Shown: positions 48,552-57,487, counted from the first letter of the stretch. The stretch is 64,000 nt of DNA from Pimelobacter simplex (GCF_024662235.1 NZ_CP096276.1:3968001-4032000); one strand, 5' to 3'. Translations and numbers: made by a program. The notes: generated by a model from the sequence alone, not told the origin.

Positions 48552-49807
48552 CCGGCGGCGGCATCGCGCAGGTCCGGGTACGTCGCGAGCTTGACCCGCG
48601 GGCGCTCGGACCGCTCGCCGGCCTCGCGCTCGGCGGCGTCGATCGCGCGCCAGCCCTCCAGCGACACCGGTACGACGTCGCGCTCGCGCAGCAGGTCGTC
48701 GATCCCGTCGGTGCGCAGCCCGGCCGCGATCGCGCCGCTCGCCACGTCGGCGAGCAGGACGGCGACGGTCTGCGCCGCGTCGCGGCGGTTGGTGCCGATC
48801 ACGCCGGAGGGGCCGCGCTTGGCCCAGCCCGCGACGTACACGCCGGGGGCGACCCGGCCGTCCTCGTGGACGACGACACCCCGCTCGTCGAGCGGCAGGC
48901 CCTCGGGGGCGCGCACCTCGAAGCCGATCGCCGGGACGACGACGTCGCACGGGATCGTCGCCACGCCCTCGCCGTTCGGCACGACCTGGAGGCCGGTGAC
49001 GGCGCCCTGGCCGGCGATCCCGACCGTCACGGCGTGGAAGCGGAACACCAGCCGGCGCGCGCCCGGGCGGGCGGGGCGCTCGGCGTAGGTGCGCAGCAGC
49101 GCGACCGCCGGCTCGTCGCCGACCAGGTCGTCGCCCTCGACGGCGATCTCGACGTCGTCGAGGCCGCCGAGCTCCTGCAGCTCGGCCAGCGTGAACGACG
49201 CGTCGGCGGCGCCTCGCCGGCCGACCACGACAACCTCGGCGACCGGGCTCTCCGCGAGCGCGGCGACGGCGGTGACCGAGGCATCGGTGGCGTGCAGGCG
49301 CCGGGGGTCCTGGATGAGCATCCGCGCGCAGTCGAGCGCGACATTGCCGTTGCCGACCACGGCCGCCCGGCGGGCTCCCGCGGGCAGCGGCGAGCCGGCC
49401 GCGTCGGGGTGCGCATTGTACCAGCACACCAGATCGATCGCCGGTACGACGCCCGCCAGCGCCTCGCCCGGCACCCCGAGGTGCCGGGGAGCCTCGGCGC
49501 CGAGGCAGTAGACGAGCGCGTCGTAGCGCTCCAGGAGCTCGTCGTGGGCGATATCGGCCCCGACCCGCACCCCGCCGACGAACCGGAAGCCGGGCCGGTC
49601 GGCGATCCGCTCGAAGACCCGGGTCACGGACTTGATCTGCGGGTGGTCCGGAGCCACGCCCGAGCGGACCAGGCCCCACGGCGTGGGCAGCCGGTCGATG
49701 ACGTCGACCGTGGCCACCAGCTCGGCGGCGTCCGCCTTGAGCAGCGCCTCGGCGGCGTAGGCCCCGGCCGGTCCGGCCCCGATGACCGCGACATTCAACG
49801 TGCGCAT
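48530..49807 (-). CDS. fprA: ferredoxin-NADP+ reductase, FprA/adrenodoxin-reductase type
   Basis: 425 residues. The FAD site is VAVIGAGPAGAYAAEALL at the N-terminus. RLPTPWGLVRSGVAPDHPQIKSVTRVFE is the adrenodoxin-reductase hallmark, and VVGNGNVALDCARML the NADP site. VYVAGWAKRGPSGVIGTNRRDA closes the FAD pocket. It transfers electrons from NADPH to a ferredoxin. With the 7Fe ferredoxin at 55832-56170 it should feed the Rieske oxygenase. The ATG at 49807 has GAGGAG; site 2 lies 23-39 bases upstream. Confidence 0.87.
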   Translation of the reverse strand: MRTLNVAVIGAGPAGAYAAEALLKADAAELVATVDVIDRLPTPWGLVRSGVAPDHPQIKSVTRVFERIADRPGFRFVGGVRVGADIAHDELLERYDALVYCLGAEAPRHLGVPGEALAGVVPAIDLVCWYNAHPDAAGSPLPAGARRAAVVGNGNVALDCARMLIQDPRRLHATDASVTAVAALAESPVAEVVVVGRRGAADASFTLAELQELGGLDDVEIAVEGDDLVGDEPAVALLRTYAERPARPGARRLVFRFHAVTVGIAGQGAVTGLQVVPNGEGVATIPCDVVVPAIGFEVRAPEGLPLDERGVVVHEDGRVAPGVYVAGWAKRGPSGVIGTNRRDAAQTVAVLLADVASGAIAAGLRTDGIDDLLRERDVVPVSLEGWRAIDAAEREAGERSERPRVKLATYPDLRDAAAGQRLRGR

Positions 49808-49829
49808 GACCCGCTCCTCTGAATCCGTT

Positions 49830-49846
49830 ATTGGATCCAATGTACA
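49830..49846. promoter_or_regulatory. ATTGGATCC site 2, fprA promoter
   Basis: ATTGGATCCAAT is a perfect 12-bp palindrome, followed by GTACA exactly as in site 4. TTG and CA are separated by the same 11 bases as in the other sites. It lies directly upstream of the fprA start. Confidence 0.65.
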
Positions 49847-49865
49847 GGATGCGATATTGCGGGAC

Positions 49866-51206
49866 CTAGCCCAGCAGCTCCCACAGCCGCTCCGACCCGG
49901 CGCCCGCGGCGAAGGCGTCGGCGAGCGGCTCGGCGGCGTCCCCGAGGTGCGGGCCCACGCAGGCGAGGAGCTTGGCGCGCAGCTCGGCCTCGGCCAGCGG
50001 CCGGGTGACGTCGCCGCGGGCGTCGAGCCGCGGCGGGCACACGATCCGCCGGCCCGACGTCAGGGTCACCTCGACCTGGGTGGCGTAGTGGTCGGGCAGG
50101 TGCGCGTCGAGCGCCGGGTCGTGGACCACCTCGACCCGGTCGGCCCGGGCGAGCACCCGCGGGTCGGCGATCGCCGCGTCGCTCATCTCCACCGGCGTGA
50201 CCCGGCCGTGGGTCAGCAGGGTGCCGAGCACGAAGGGATAGCTGTACTGCGCGTGCTCCAGGCTCGGCGGGCGGCGGTAGTCGAGGAAGGTCGCCCACCG
50301 GTGGGTGCGCACGGTGATCCGGTCGACCTCGCCGGGGGCGAGGCCGTCGGCCAGCAGCTCGCCGACCACGTCGAGCGCGGTGTGCGTGTAGCGGCAGGCC
50401 GGATAGGGCTTGAGGTAGGAGCGCTCGATCTCGAAGGTCGTGCCCAGCGAGGTGACGAACGGGTCGTCGGCCGCCCGCGGCTCGTCGAACGGCGTCGGGG
50501 GGAAGATCGCGGGCGCGTCCGGGACCGGCCCCGGCCCGGTGCCCGCCATGAAGCCGCCCTCGGCGAGCAGGCACGCGTTGAGCGCGGTGACCGCCGACCA
50601 GCCGATCGCCTCCTTGACCATCGGCCACTGCAGCGCGGCCATCGGCGCGTGCGCCCAGGCGATCTGGAGGGCGCGGCGGATGCCGTCCTCGTCGGCGCCG
50701 CGCACCTTGGCCGCACCTGCGGCGGCGCCGACCGCGGCCGCCGTCCCGGTGCAGTACCAGCGGTCGACGGCCTCGTCGCGCGGCCAGAGCAGGTGCGCGA
50801 GCCGCATCGCCACCTCGTACGCCGCCACGTGCGCCTCGACGAGCCGGTCCCCGTCGACCGGCCGGGTCGAGGCCGCGACGAGGATCGTCGGGACGATGAC
50901 GGACGCCGCGTGGATGGCGCCGCCCTGGTAGTGGCCGTCGTCGTAGTCCAGCGCGCTGGCGGCCACGGCGCTGCGGAACGCCGCGCCGGTCGCGCCGTGC
51001 CGCGGCGCTCCCGGCACCAGCGTGCGGAAGGGTCCGGCGTCCTCGGCGAACGCCCGGGCCGCAGCCTGGGCCGCGCTCGTCGTGGACCCGGCGACGGCGA
51101 CGCCGACGGTGTCGCGCAGCCCCTCACGGGCCCGCCGCAGCGTCGCCGGCGGAAGGTCGTCGACGGACAGGCGCGCGACGAAGGCGGCCACCTCACGAAT
51201 GGTCAC
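49866..51206 (-). CDS. MmgE/PrpD-family protein
   Basis: 446 residues. The family pattern is present throughout: ALDYDDGHYQGGAIHAASVIVPTILVAA (DD-x-x-H-x-x-G...HP-type active-site segment), RLAHLLWPRDEAVDRWYCTGTAAAVGAAAGAAKV, and KPYPACRYTHTALDV. Members include 2-methylcitrate dehydratase, cis-aconitate decarboxylase and many catabolic enzymes of unknown substrate. GTG start behind GGGGGAG. Its promoter region faces GntR 2 across site 3; it may also read into fprA. Confidence 0.82.
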   Translation of the reverse strand: MTIREVAAFVARLSVDDLPPATLRRAREGLRDTVGVAVAGSTTSAAQAAARAFAEDAGPFRTLVPGAPRHGATGAAFRSAVAASALDYDDGHYQGGAIHAASVIVPTILVAASTRPVDGDRLVEAHVAAYEVAMRLAHLLWPRDEAVDRWYCTGTAAAVGAAAGAAKVRGADEDGIRRALQIAWAHAPMAALQWPMVKEAIGWSAVTALNACLLAEGGFMAGTGPGPVPDAPAIFPPTPFDEPRAADDPFVTSLGTTFEIERSYLKPYPACRYTHTALDVVGELLADGLAPGEVDRITVRTHRWATFLDYRRPPSLEHAQYSYPFVLGTLLTHGRVTPVEMSDAAIADPRVLARADRVEVVHDPALDAHLPDHYATQVEVTLTSGRRIVCPPRLDARGDVTRPLAEAELRAKLLACVGPHLGDAAEPLADAFAAGAGSERLWELLG

Positions 51207-51337
51207 TGCACTCCCCCTGCTCGGGCTCCCGGCCGGTGCCCGCGCCCACGATACGACCGGCCGCGGAGACCGTTGTGTGGCACGTACCACCCATCGCGAG
51301 CGCCGAGCCGCTAGCGTGCACACTGCTAGAGTCCGAC

Positions 51338-51358
51338 CATTGGATCCTGGATGCAAGA
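51338..51358. promoter_or_regulatory. ATTGGATCC site 3, GntR 2 promoter
   Basis: ATTGGATCC at 51339-51347, then TGGATG and CAAGA, giving TTG-N11-CAA. It ends 8 bases before the GntR 2 ATG and overlaps the approach to its AGAGGAG ribosome site. It suggests autorepression, and possibly shared control of the divergent MmgE/PrpD gene. Confidence 0.65.
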
Positions 51359-51366
51359 GGAGCTCC

Positions 51367-52083
51367 ATGACGACCGGCGTGTTCCAGAAACCCCCCACCC
51401 AGGTGGAGGCGGTGCTCTCCGAGCTGCGGCGCGCTCTGCTCGAAGGTGAGTACGTCGTGGGCTCGCGCCTCAACGTCGACGCGATCTCCAAGGAGCTCGG
51501 CGTGAGCCGCGCACCCGTGCGCGACGCGCTGCGCATCCTCGAGGGCGAGCGCCAGGTCGTCTACGAACCCCACCGCGGCTACGAGATCGCCGTGATGAGC
51601 CTCGACGTCCTCAGCGACCTCTACCGGATCCGCGAGCTGCTCGAGACCGAGGCGGTCGCGCTGGCCGTCCCGCAGCTGACCCCCGAGCGCATCGCCAAGA
51701 TCCGCCGCGCCGCCGACGAGACCGCCGCGGCCCTGGCTCGCAACGACCGCGTCGCCGCGACCTACGCCAACCGCGAGTTCCACTTCGAGCTCTGCACCGC
51801 CGAGCGCCACGAGCACCTGGTCGACTCGATCCGGCAGGCCTGGAACGCCGACGCCTACCGGTCGCTCTACCTCCAGGACGTCGACGCCGCCCGGGCCAGC
51901 GCGGACGAGCACTTCGCGATCGCCGACGCGGCCGCCGCGGGCGACGTACGCCGGGTGGTCGAGCTCCAGAACGCCCACCGCGACGGTGAGCTGCGCTCGC
52001 TCCTGAGCCTGCTGGGCGACCGGCTGGCCGCACCCGAGGGCACCGAGCCCTCCTGGCGCGCCACCACCACGCACGTCGACTGA
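51367..52083 (+). CDS. GntR-family FCD regulator 2
   Basis: 238 residues, a close paralogue of GntR 1 along its whole length: VEAVLSELRRALLEGEYVVGSRLNVDAISKELGVSRAPVRDALRILEGERQVVYEPHRGY, then an FCD domain (REFHFELCTAERHEHLVDSI, LQNAHRDGELRSLLSLL). About five of six residues agree in the DNA-binding half, fewer in the ligand half. The two should therefore read the same operator but answer to different ligands. ATG behind AGAGGAG, with site 3 just in front. Confidence 0.87.
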   Translation: MTTGVFQKPPTQVEAVLSELRRALLEGEYVVGSRLNVDAISKELGVSRAPVRDALRILEGERQVVYEPHRGYEIAVMSLDVLSDLYRIRELLETEAVALAVPQLTPERIAKIRRAADETAAALARNDRVAATYANREFHFELCTAERHEHLVDSIRQAWNADAYRSLYLQDVDAARASADEHFAIADAAAAGDVRRVVELQNAHRDGELRSLLSLLGDRLAAPEGTEPSWRATTTHVD

Positions 52084-52091
52084 GCCCGGCC

Positions 52092-53366
52092 TCATCCGGC
52101 CGGCGGGGCGCCGATCAGCCGCGCGAGCAGGTCGACGGCGATCGGCAGCGCGCGCTCGTCGAGGTCGAAGCGGTCGCTGTGGTGCCCGGAGGGGTGGGTC
52201 GCGCCGACGACGAGGTAGGTACCGCGCCCGCCCTGGGCCCGGACCGCGTCGATGAGCCACGAGGCGTCGTCACTGCCGCCGTCGTGGAGCCGCGCGTGCG
52301 CCTCGGTGACCCCGGGGACGCCCGTCGCGACGGTCACGACGTGCTCGACGAGGTCCTGGTCGCAGACCACGGCCGGGGCCTTGCCGGTCACCTCGATCGC
52401 CACCGCGACGCCGAACATCGCGGCCGCGGACTCGATCGCGACGAGCACGCGCTCCTCCAGGCCGGCGCAGGCCGCGGAGTCGTCGGCGCGGACCTCGAGC
52501 CGGAGCACGGCGTGCGCGGGGATGACGTTGGAGGTGCCGTCGGCGACGAGCGCGCCGACGTTGACCCGGGTGCTCGCACTCCCGTGCTGCACCAGTGAGT
52601 GGACCGCGAGCGTCGCGTGCGCGGCCGCGAGCAGGGCGTTGCGGCCCTCCTGCGGCGTCATGCCCGCGTGCGCGGCGGCCCCGGTGAAGGTCACCCGCAG
52701 CTTGGTCGAGGCCAGCGACCCGGTGGTCCCGCCGTGGACCGTGCCGGTCGGCGCGCCCATGCCGAGGTGGAAGGCGTAGCAGAGGTCGACCTGGTCGAGG
52801 TTCTCCGCGATCGCCATCGCGCGAGCGCCGCGCAGTCCCTCCTCGGCGGGCTGGAACACCAGCCGCACCGAGCCCGGGAAGTCGCCGTCCGCGAGCCGCT
52901 CGGCCAGTGCCAGGCCGACGGCGGTGTGCCCGTCGTGCCCGCAGGCGTGCATCACGCCGGGGTGGGCCGAGGCGAAGCCGGCCGCCGCCGGAGGGTGGTC
53001 CGCCGTCGCCGCCTCGGCGATCGGCAGCGCGTCCAGGTCGAACCGGAGCGCGACGCACGGCCCCGGGCGGTTGCCGTCGAGCCGGGCCACGACGCCGGTC
53101 AGGCCGCCGCGCATCGGGTCCAGCAGGCGGCGTGGCACGCCGTCGTCCAGCGCGGCCTGCCACGCGGTCTCGGTGTCCTCGGGGACGCCGATCCGCAGGG
53201 CGGGGTCCAGCACGCGGGCGCCGAGGCGGACGTCGTACCCGAGGGTCTCGAGGCGCTCGGCGACCGCCGCCGCGGCGCGGTACTCCAGGAAGCCCAGCTC
53301 GGGCTCCCGGTGGAACCGGCGCCGCCAGCCGACGACATCCACCGGAACCCCGGTCACCCCGGTCAC
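52092..53366 (-). CDS. M20D-type amidohydrolase (N-acyl/aminobenzoyl hydrolase group)
   Basis: 424 residues. WRRRFHREPELGFLEYRAAAAVAERL is the M20D opening. HACGHDGHTAVGLALAERL holds two metal His/Cys ligands and FQPAEEGLRGARAM the catalytic Glu pair. TPQEGRNALLAAAHATLAVH is the dimer lid, and SGHHSDRFDLDERAL the last His. The fold hydrolyses N-acyl, carbamoyl or p-aminobenzoyl amino acids. An insert after residue 50 (LDPALRIGVPEDTETAWQAALDDGVPRRLL) is longer than usual. Fourth gene of the ferredoxin operon, GTGA-coupled to the IadA-like gene. Confidence 0.83.
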   Translation of the reverse strand: MTGVTGVPVDVVGWRRRFHREPELGFLEYRAAAAVAERLETLGYDVRLGARVLDPALRIGVPEDTETAWQAALDDGVPRRLLDPMRGGLTGVVARLDGNRPGPCVALRFDLDALPIAEAATADHPPAAAGFASAHPGVMHACGHDGHTAVGLALAERLADGDFPGSVRLVFQPAEEGLRGARAMAIAENLDQVDLCYAFHLGMGAPTGTVHGGTTGSLASTKLRVTFTGAAAHAGMTPQEGRNALLAAAHATLAVHSLVQHGSASTRVNVGALVADGTSNVIPAHAVLRLEVRADDSAACAGLEERVLVAIESAAAMFGVAVAIEVTGKAPAVVCDQDLVEHVVTVATGVPGVTEAHARLHDGGSDDASWLIDAVRAQGGRGTYLVVGATHPSGHHSDRFDLDERALPIAVDLLARLIGAPPAG

Positions 53367-54571
53367 CGGGAGCCCTCGGCCGGGAGGTTCTGGGCCTGGT
53401 CGCGCACGACCGGCTGACCGGCCGCGACCACCCGCCGCCCGGCCAGGTACGCCGACGCGATCCGCCCGCTGTCCGCCTCGACCAGCAGCACGTCGGCCCG
53501 GGCCCCCACCCGCACCGCGCCCACGTCGGTGAGCCCGAGCCGCGCGGCCGGGTTGGCCGCGAAGACCCGCACCAGCTCGGGCACGGCGAGCAGCCCGGTC
53601 CGCAGCCCCGCGGCGAAGATGTCGGCCAGCAGGTCCGGCTGGTGCATCACCAGCGCGCCGTGGCCGCCGGGGCCGTCGGGGTGGTTGCCGCCCGCGTCCG
53701 ACGAGATCGTCACGCGCGCGGCGTCGACCTGGTCGAGGAGCGCGCGCAGCGCGACGAGCGGATCGATGGTGCCGGGGAAGAACTCGGGGCGGATGCAGGC
53801 GGTGACGTCGACGTTGACGCCCTGCTCGGCGAGGCCGATCGCCTCGTCGAGCACGGCGTCGTTCCAGTTGACGTGGGTGACGGTCACCGTCTCGGGCGCG
53901 ACGTCACCGTGCGCGATCGCGCGGGCGACGAGCCGGATGCTGGCGACATCGGGCTCGACGTGCAGGTGCAGGACCGGCGCCCGGCCGGCGCTCCGGCTGC
54001 CGCGGGCCGCCTCGCCGGCGAGGTCGGCGAGCTGGCTGCGGCGCACGATGCTGCCGCGGCCGCCGATCGCGGCCTTGACGCCGCGCACCTCGTCGACGAG
54101 CGCGAGGTCGCGGCGGATCGAGCCGGTGATGGTCTCGGGCGGGTAGCCGATCTCGCCGGTGTACAGGTGCGCGTTGAGGCCGAGCCGGCGCAGCCCCTTG
54201 ACCCGGGCGAGCAGCGCCTCGGGCCGCCGGACCACCGAGTCGTTGCCGGAGCAGCCGACGACGGTGCCGATCCCGGCGGCGGCGTACCGCTCGAAGGGGA
54301 TCGGGAAGCTCAGCGTCTCGGGGCCGCCCCCTCCCCCGCCCCCGGTGGGGTGGGAGTGCTGGTCGACGAACGAGGGCACCAGCAGGTGCCCCGCCGCGTC
54401 GACCTCCGCCACGGGCAGCGCGCCGGGCACGCCGCCGAGGTCGCGGGCGACGGCGGCGATCGCCGTACCGACGAGCAGCACGTCGCCCACCTCCGGTACG
54501 CCGGAGGGGCCGCACACCTGTGCGCCCCGCAGCAGCGTGCCGACGGTCTGCTGGTCCTCAGCGGGCGCCAT
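53363..54571 (-). CDS. IadA-like beta-aspartyl dipeptidase-family amidohydrolase
   Basis: 402 residues. FVDQHSHPTGGGGGGGPET is the HxH motif and glycine run of isoaspartyl dipeptidase. GVKAAIGGRGS carries the lysine that is carboxylated in IadA, LHLHVEPD and TVTHVNWND the metal histidines, and TISSDAGGN the catalytic Asp. AGIGTVVGCSGNDSVVRRPEALLARVKGL follows IadA closely. It probably cleaves an isopeptide or cyclic amide. The ATG overlaps the Gfo/Idh/MocA stop by 14 bases. Confidence 0.83.
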   Translation of the reverse strand: MAPAEDQQTVGTLLRGAQVCGPSGVPEVGDVLLVGTAIAAVARDLGGVPGALPVAEVDAAGHLLVPSFVDQHSHPTGGGGGGGPETLSFPIPFERYAAAGIGTVVGCSGNDSVVRRPEALLARVKGLRRLGLNAHLYTGEIGYPPETITGSIRRDLALVDEVRGVKAAIGGRGSIVRRSQLADLAGEAARGSRSAGRAPVLHLHVEPDVASIRLVARAIAHGDVAPETVTVTHVNWNDAVLDEAIGLAEQGVNVDVTACIRPEFFPGTIDPLVALRALLDQVDAARVTISSDAGGNHPDGPGGHGALVMHQPDLLADIFAAGLRTGLLAVPELVRVFAANPAARLGLTDVGAVRVGARADVLLVEADSGRIASAYLAGRRVVAAGQPVVRDQAQNLPAEGSR

Positions 54572-55817
54572 CGCGCGTCCCGTCGGCGGCGAGCAGCCGC
54601 TCGTCCAGCGGGTCCTGCCAGCGGGTGACCACACCCGCGGCCACGTCGGCGACCTGGACCGGCCCGCCGGACAGCGACGACTCGAGCAGCGCGATGGCCG
54701 CCGCGAGGTCGTCGGTGCCCTCGGGGCCACCGATCTCGGGCCGGCCGCCGGTCGCGACCGCGCGGGCGAAGTCGTGGATCTCGTAGGCCACGCCGTAGCG
54801 GACCGGGTCCTGCACGTCGAGCGTGATGTCGTCGGGGTTCCAGGTGCCCAGCGGCAGCCAGTGCTCCCGGGCGTCGGCGTCGAGGCCGTCGGCCCAGGCC
54901 CGGATCCGGTCCTCGACCGGCACCCGGGTGCCGTCGTCGAGCGCGATCCAGCCGTCCTGCCAGCCCTCCCAGCACGCCGAGCTGACGCTGCCGCGCGAGC
55001 CGACCACGAGCCGCTGCCCGAGCGGCTCGCCGTGCCCGGCCATCGTGAGCGTGACCTGCGCGGAGAGGTCGTCGTCGAAGTCGACCCGGGCCAGGCAGGT
55101 GTCCTCGCTGGTCACCGTCGTCGTCGAGCCGTCGGCGTGGACCAGCTCGGGCTCGTAGGTGCGGACCACGGCGTCGACGGTGCGCGCCGGCCCGAACCAG
55201 TACTGGAGCAGGTCCATCTCGTGCACGCCCATCTCGAGCGCGACGAGCGAGCCCGACAGGGTCTGGTCGCGGTACCAGGCGACCTCGCCGCCGGTGGGGT
55301 GCAGCATCGACGACGGGATCGAGAGCGTGCTCGTGGTGAAGTACGGCCGCCCGATCTCGCCCTGGTCGAGCAGCGCCCGGAAGGCGCGGTTGCCGGGCAC
55401 CCGCCGGAAGTTCTCCGCGACCGCCAGCACCAGGCCGGCCTCCGCGGCGGCCTCGGTCATCCGCCGGGCCGAGCGCACGGTGAGCGCGATCGGCTTCTCG
55501 ACCATGACGTGCAGGCCGCGGCCGAAGGCCTCGAGCGCGAGCGGCAGGTGGTACGCCGTCGGCACGGCCACGTCGACCGCGACCACGTCGCGCAGCGCCG
55601 CCAGGTCCTCCATCCGGGCCACGGCCGGGACGACCTCACCGGTCAGCGCCCGGTAGAGCTCGACCGCCTCGGCGCGCCGGGCGGCGTCGGTGTCGCAGAC
55701 CGCGGCGAGCACCGCGCCCGGCGTACCGGCGTTGCGCAGGGCCGCATAGCCGCGCACGTGGCGCAGTCCCATGCCGCCGCAGCCGACGAGGGCGATTCCT
55801 ACAGGCTTGATCTCCAT
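54558..55817 (-). CDS. Gfo/Idh/MocA-family oxidoreductase
   Basis: About 419 residues. The Rossmann start IALVGCGGMGLRHVRGYAAL and VEKPIALTVRSARRM (the EKP motif with the catalytic Lys) define the family. FTTSTLSIPSSMLHPTGGEVAWYRDQTLSGSLVALEMGVHEMDLLQYWFG is the GG-x-x-x-D-x-x-x-H-type substrate region in slightly altered form. It oxidises a cyclic or sugar-like alcohol with NAD(P). ATG 55817 has GGAGGAG; an ATG at 55835 overlapping the ferredoxin stop is possible. Confidence 0.82.
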   Translation of the reverse strand: MEIKPVGIALVGCGGMGLRHVRGYAALRNAGTPGAVLAAVCDTDAARRAEAVELYRALTGEVVPAVARMEDLAALRDVVAVDVAVPTAYHLPLALEAFGRGLHVMVEKPIALTVRSARRMTEAAAEAGLVLAVAENFRRVPGNRAFRALLDQGEIGRPYFTTSTLSIPSSMLHPTGGEVAWYRDQTLSGSLVALEMGVHEMDLLQYWFGPARTVDAVVRTYEPELVHADGSTTTVTSEDTCLARVDFDDDLSAQVTLTMAGHGEPLGQRLVVGSRGSVSSACWEGWQDGWIALDDGTRVPVEDRIRAWADGLDADAREHWLPLGTWNPDDITLDVQDPVRYGVAYEIHDFARAVATGGRPEIGGPEGTDDLAAAIALLESSLSGGPVQVADVAAGVVTRWQDPLDERLLAADGTRDGAR

Positions 55818-55831
55818 CTCCAGGCTCCTCC

Positions 55832-56170
55832 TCATCGACCGGCGAGGGCGGCGACGAGCGGGGTGTCGACCCCGATCCGGCCGAGCGGGGCGGCCTCGCC
55901 GGGGGCGCCGATCGGCTCGCTGCGACCGGGCAGCACGTCGAGGAAGAACGTCGCGTTGTCGAGCGCGAGCTCCTCCTCACCGGCCGGCACCTCGCCGAGC
56001 CGGACGACCGCGTTCTGCGGGCACTCGGTCATGCACGCGCCGCAGTCGATGCACTCGTCCGGGTTGATGTAGAGCTTGCGGTCACCCTCGTAGATGCAGT
56101 CGACCGGACAGACGTCGACGCAGGACCGGTCTCGTACGTCGACGCAACCGCTGCCGATGGCGAAGGTCAT
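55832..56170 (-). CDS. fdxA: 7Fe ferredoxin (3Fe-4S/4Fe-4S), FdxA type
   Basis: 112 residues. Cysteines C9, C17, C21, C25, C40, C43, C46 and C50 match the seven-iron ferredoxins of actinobacteria: GCVDVRDRSCVDVCPVDCIYEG, then PDECIDCGACMTECP. The C-terminal tail is typical in length. It should shuttle electrons from FprA to the Rieske oxygenase. First gene of a four-gene operon (ferredoxin, Gfo/Idh/MocA, IadA-like, M20D). Site 4 lies 41-57 bases upstream. Confidence 0.9.
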   Translation of the reverse strand: MTFAIGSGCVDVRDRSCVDVCPVDCIYEGDRKLYINPDECIDCGACMTECPQNAVVRLGEVPAGEEELALDNATFFLDVLPGRSEPIGAPGEAAPLGRIGVDTPLVAALAGR

Positions 56171-56210
56171 CCAGGGGCCCCCTCAGGCGAAATCAGTCTG
56201 GCGCATGGCT

Positions 56211-56227
56211 ATTGGATCCAATGTACA
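56211..56227. promoter_or_regulatory. ATTGGATCC site 4, divergent ferredoxin/DAO promoter
   Basis: ATTGGATCCAAT, a perfect 12-bp palindrome, followed by GTACA as in site 2. It is the single site in the 131-bp gap between the ferredoxin operon and the DAO-type gene, so it can control both directions. Confidence 0.65.
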
Positions 56228-56301
56228 TTGCTCTACGCTTCTGTCAAAGGGACCATGCAGGAGGCGTGAGCACCCGGATGAGCACAAAAGGACGGACGGC
56301 G

Positions 56302-57438
56302 ATGACCACAGCGGGAACCGTCATCATCGGCGGCGGGATCGCGGGCGTGGCCCTCGGCTACTACCTGGCGCGCCAGGGCGAGGAGGACGTCGTCGTCCTC
56401 GAGGAGCGCACGCTCGGGAGCGGCGCGACCGCCGGCTCCTTCGGCGGCGTCCGCCAGCAGTTCAGCACGCCCCAGGCGGTCGAGTTCGGGCTGCGCGGGC
56501 TGCGGTTCTGGAAGACCTTCGAGGACGTCTTCGACTGGCCGTGCCCCTTCCACGAGGACGGCTACCTCCTCGTCACCGGCGACCCCCGCAAGTACGACGC
56601 GCTGCGCGCCGCGGCCGACGTCCAGCGCGCGGCCGGCGCGGCCACCGTCGAGCTGGTCGCCGCGGCGGACCTGCCCGGCATCGTCCCGTGGCTCTCCCCC
56701 GAGGGTCTGCTCGGCGGCAGCTGGACGCCGGGTGACGGCCGGACCAACCCGACCGACGGGCTCCAGGGCCTCGTGCGCGCGGCGCGCCGCCTCGGCGTCC
56801 GCTTCGAGCAGGACCAGAAGGTCTCCGCGATCGTGCGCACGCCGGGCGGGTGGCGCCTGGAGGGCACCGAGGTCGGCTCAGCCCGCCGGGTCGTGATCGC
56901 CGCGGGTCTGGGCTCGCCGGCGCTCGCGCAGGCATTCGGCCTCGACCTGCCGATCACGCCGATGAAGATCCACACCGGCTTCACCACGCCGATGCTCGGC
57001 GACCAGCCCCTGCCGCTGACCATCGACCTCGACAGCGGCTGGGAGGTGGAGCGCGAGCAGGACGGCGTCTGCTTCACGATCGCGTCGAGCCGGACGCCGG
57101 AGACCTACTCCGCGCTCGACATGCTCGAGGAGTTCGCCGAGGCCTCCGAGGTGCGCGCGCCGGTCTTCACCGAGGCCGACGTCCACGCCACGACGACGAC
57201 CTACGCCGACGCCACCGGGGGCGACGGCCAGCCCTTCGCCGGCCAGGTCGAGGACGACCTGTGGGTGCTCAGCGGCTTCGACGCCCACGGCACGATGATG
57301 GGCCCGCCGTTCGCGGAGTTCCTGGCCCGGCTGATGACCGGCGGCACCGACCCGGACCCGCGCATCGACGCCGCCGCCTTCGACCCGTGGCGCACCCCGA
57401 CCACGTTGGAGTGGATGCGCTCGGGCAGCCACCACTGA
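56302..57438 (+). CDS. FAD-dependent DAO-family oxidoreductase (glycine/sarcosine oxidase-like)
   Basis: 378 residues. VIIGGGIAGVALGYYLARQGEEDVVVLEE is the FAD site, and GSGATAGSFGGVRQQFSTPQAVEF the covalent-flavin-type loop region of sarcosine/dimethylglycine oxidases. DDLWVLSGFDAHGTMMGPPFAEFLARLM is the C-terminal FAD-and-substrate segment. It should oxidise a secondary or N-methyl amine, releasing an imine or formaldehyde. The ATG at 56302 is chosen; an ATG at 56278 would add eight residues. Paired with a Rieske oxygenase it resembles two-step N-demethylation as in stachydrine catabolism; the true substrate is not known. Confidence 0.83.
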   Translation: MTTAGTVIIGGGIAGVALGYYLARQGEEDVVVLEERTLGSGATAGSFGGVRQQFSTPQAVEFGLRGLRFWKTFEDVFDWPCPFHEDGYLLVTGDPRKYDALRAAADVQRAAGAATVELVAAADLPGIVPWLSPEGLLGGSWTPGDGRTNPTDGLQGLVRAARRLGVRFEQDQKVSAIVRTPGGWRLEGTEVGSARRVVIAAGLGSPALAQAFGLDLPITPMKIHTGFTTPMLGDQPLPLTIDLDSGWEVEREQDGVCFTIASSRTPETYSALDMLEEFAEASEVRAPVFTEADVHATTTTYADATGGDGQPFAGQVEDDLWVLSGFDAHGTMMGPPFAEFLARLMTGGTDPDPRIDAAAFDPWRTPTTLEWMRSGSHH

Positions 57439-57453
57439 CCACGGCGAACGCGA

Positions 57454-57487
57454 AAGATCCCGGGTGCCGCGAGGCACCCGGGATCTT
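57454..57487. terminator. bidirectional hairpin terminator
   Basis: A perfect 15-bp stem around GCGA, ending in CTTGTCGTTT on the plus strand and CTTTCGC on the minus strand. It lies between the convergent DAO gene and ABC operon. Confidence 0.85.
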
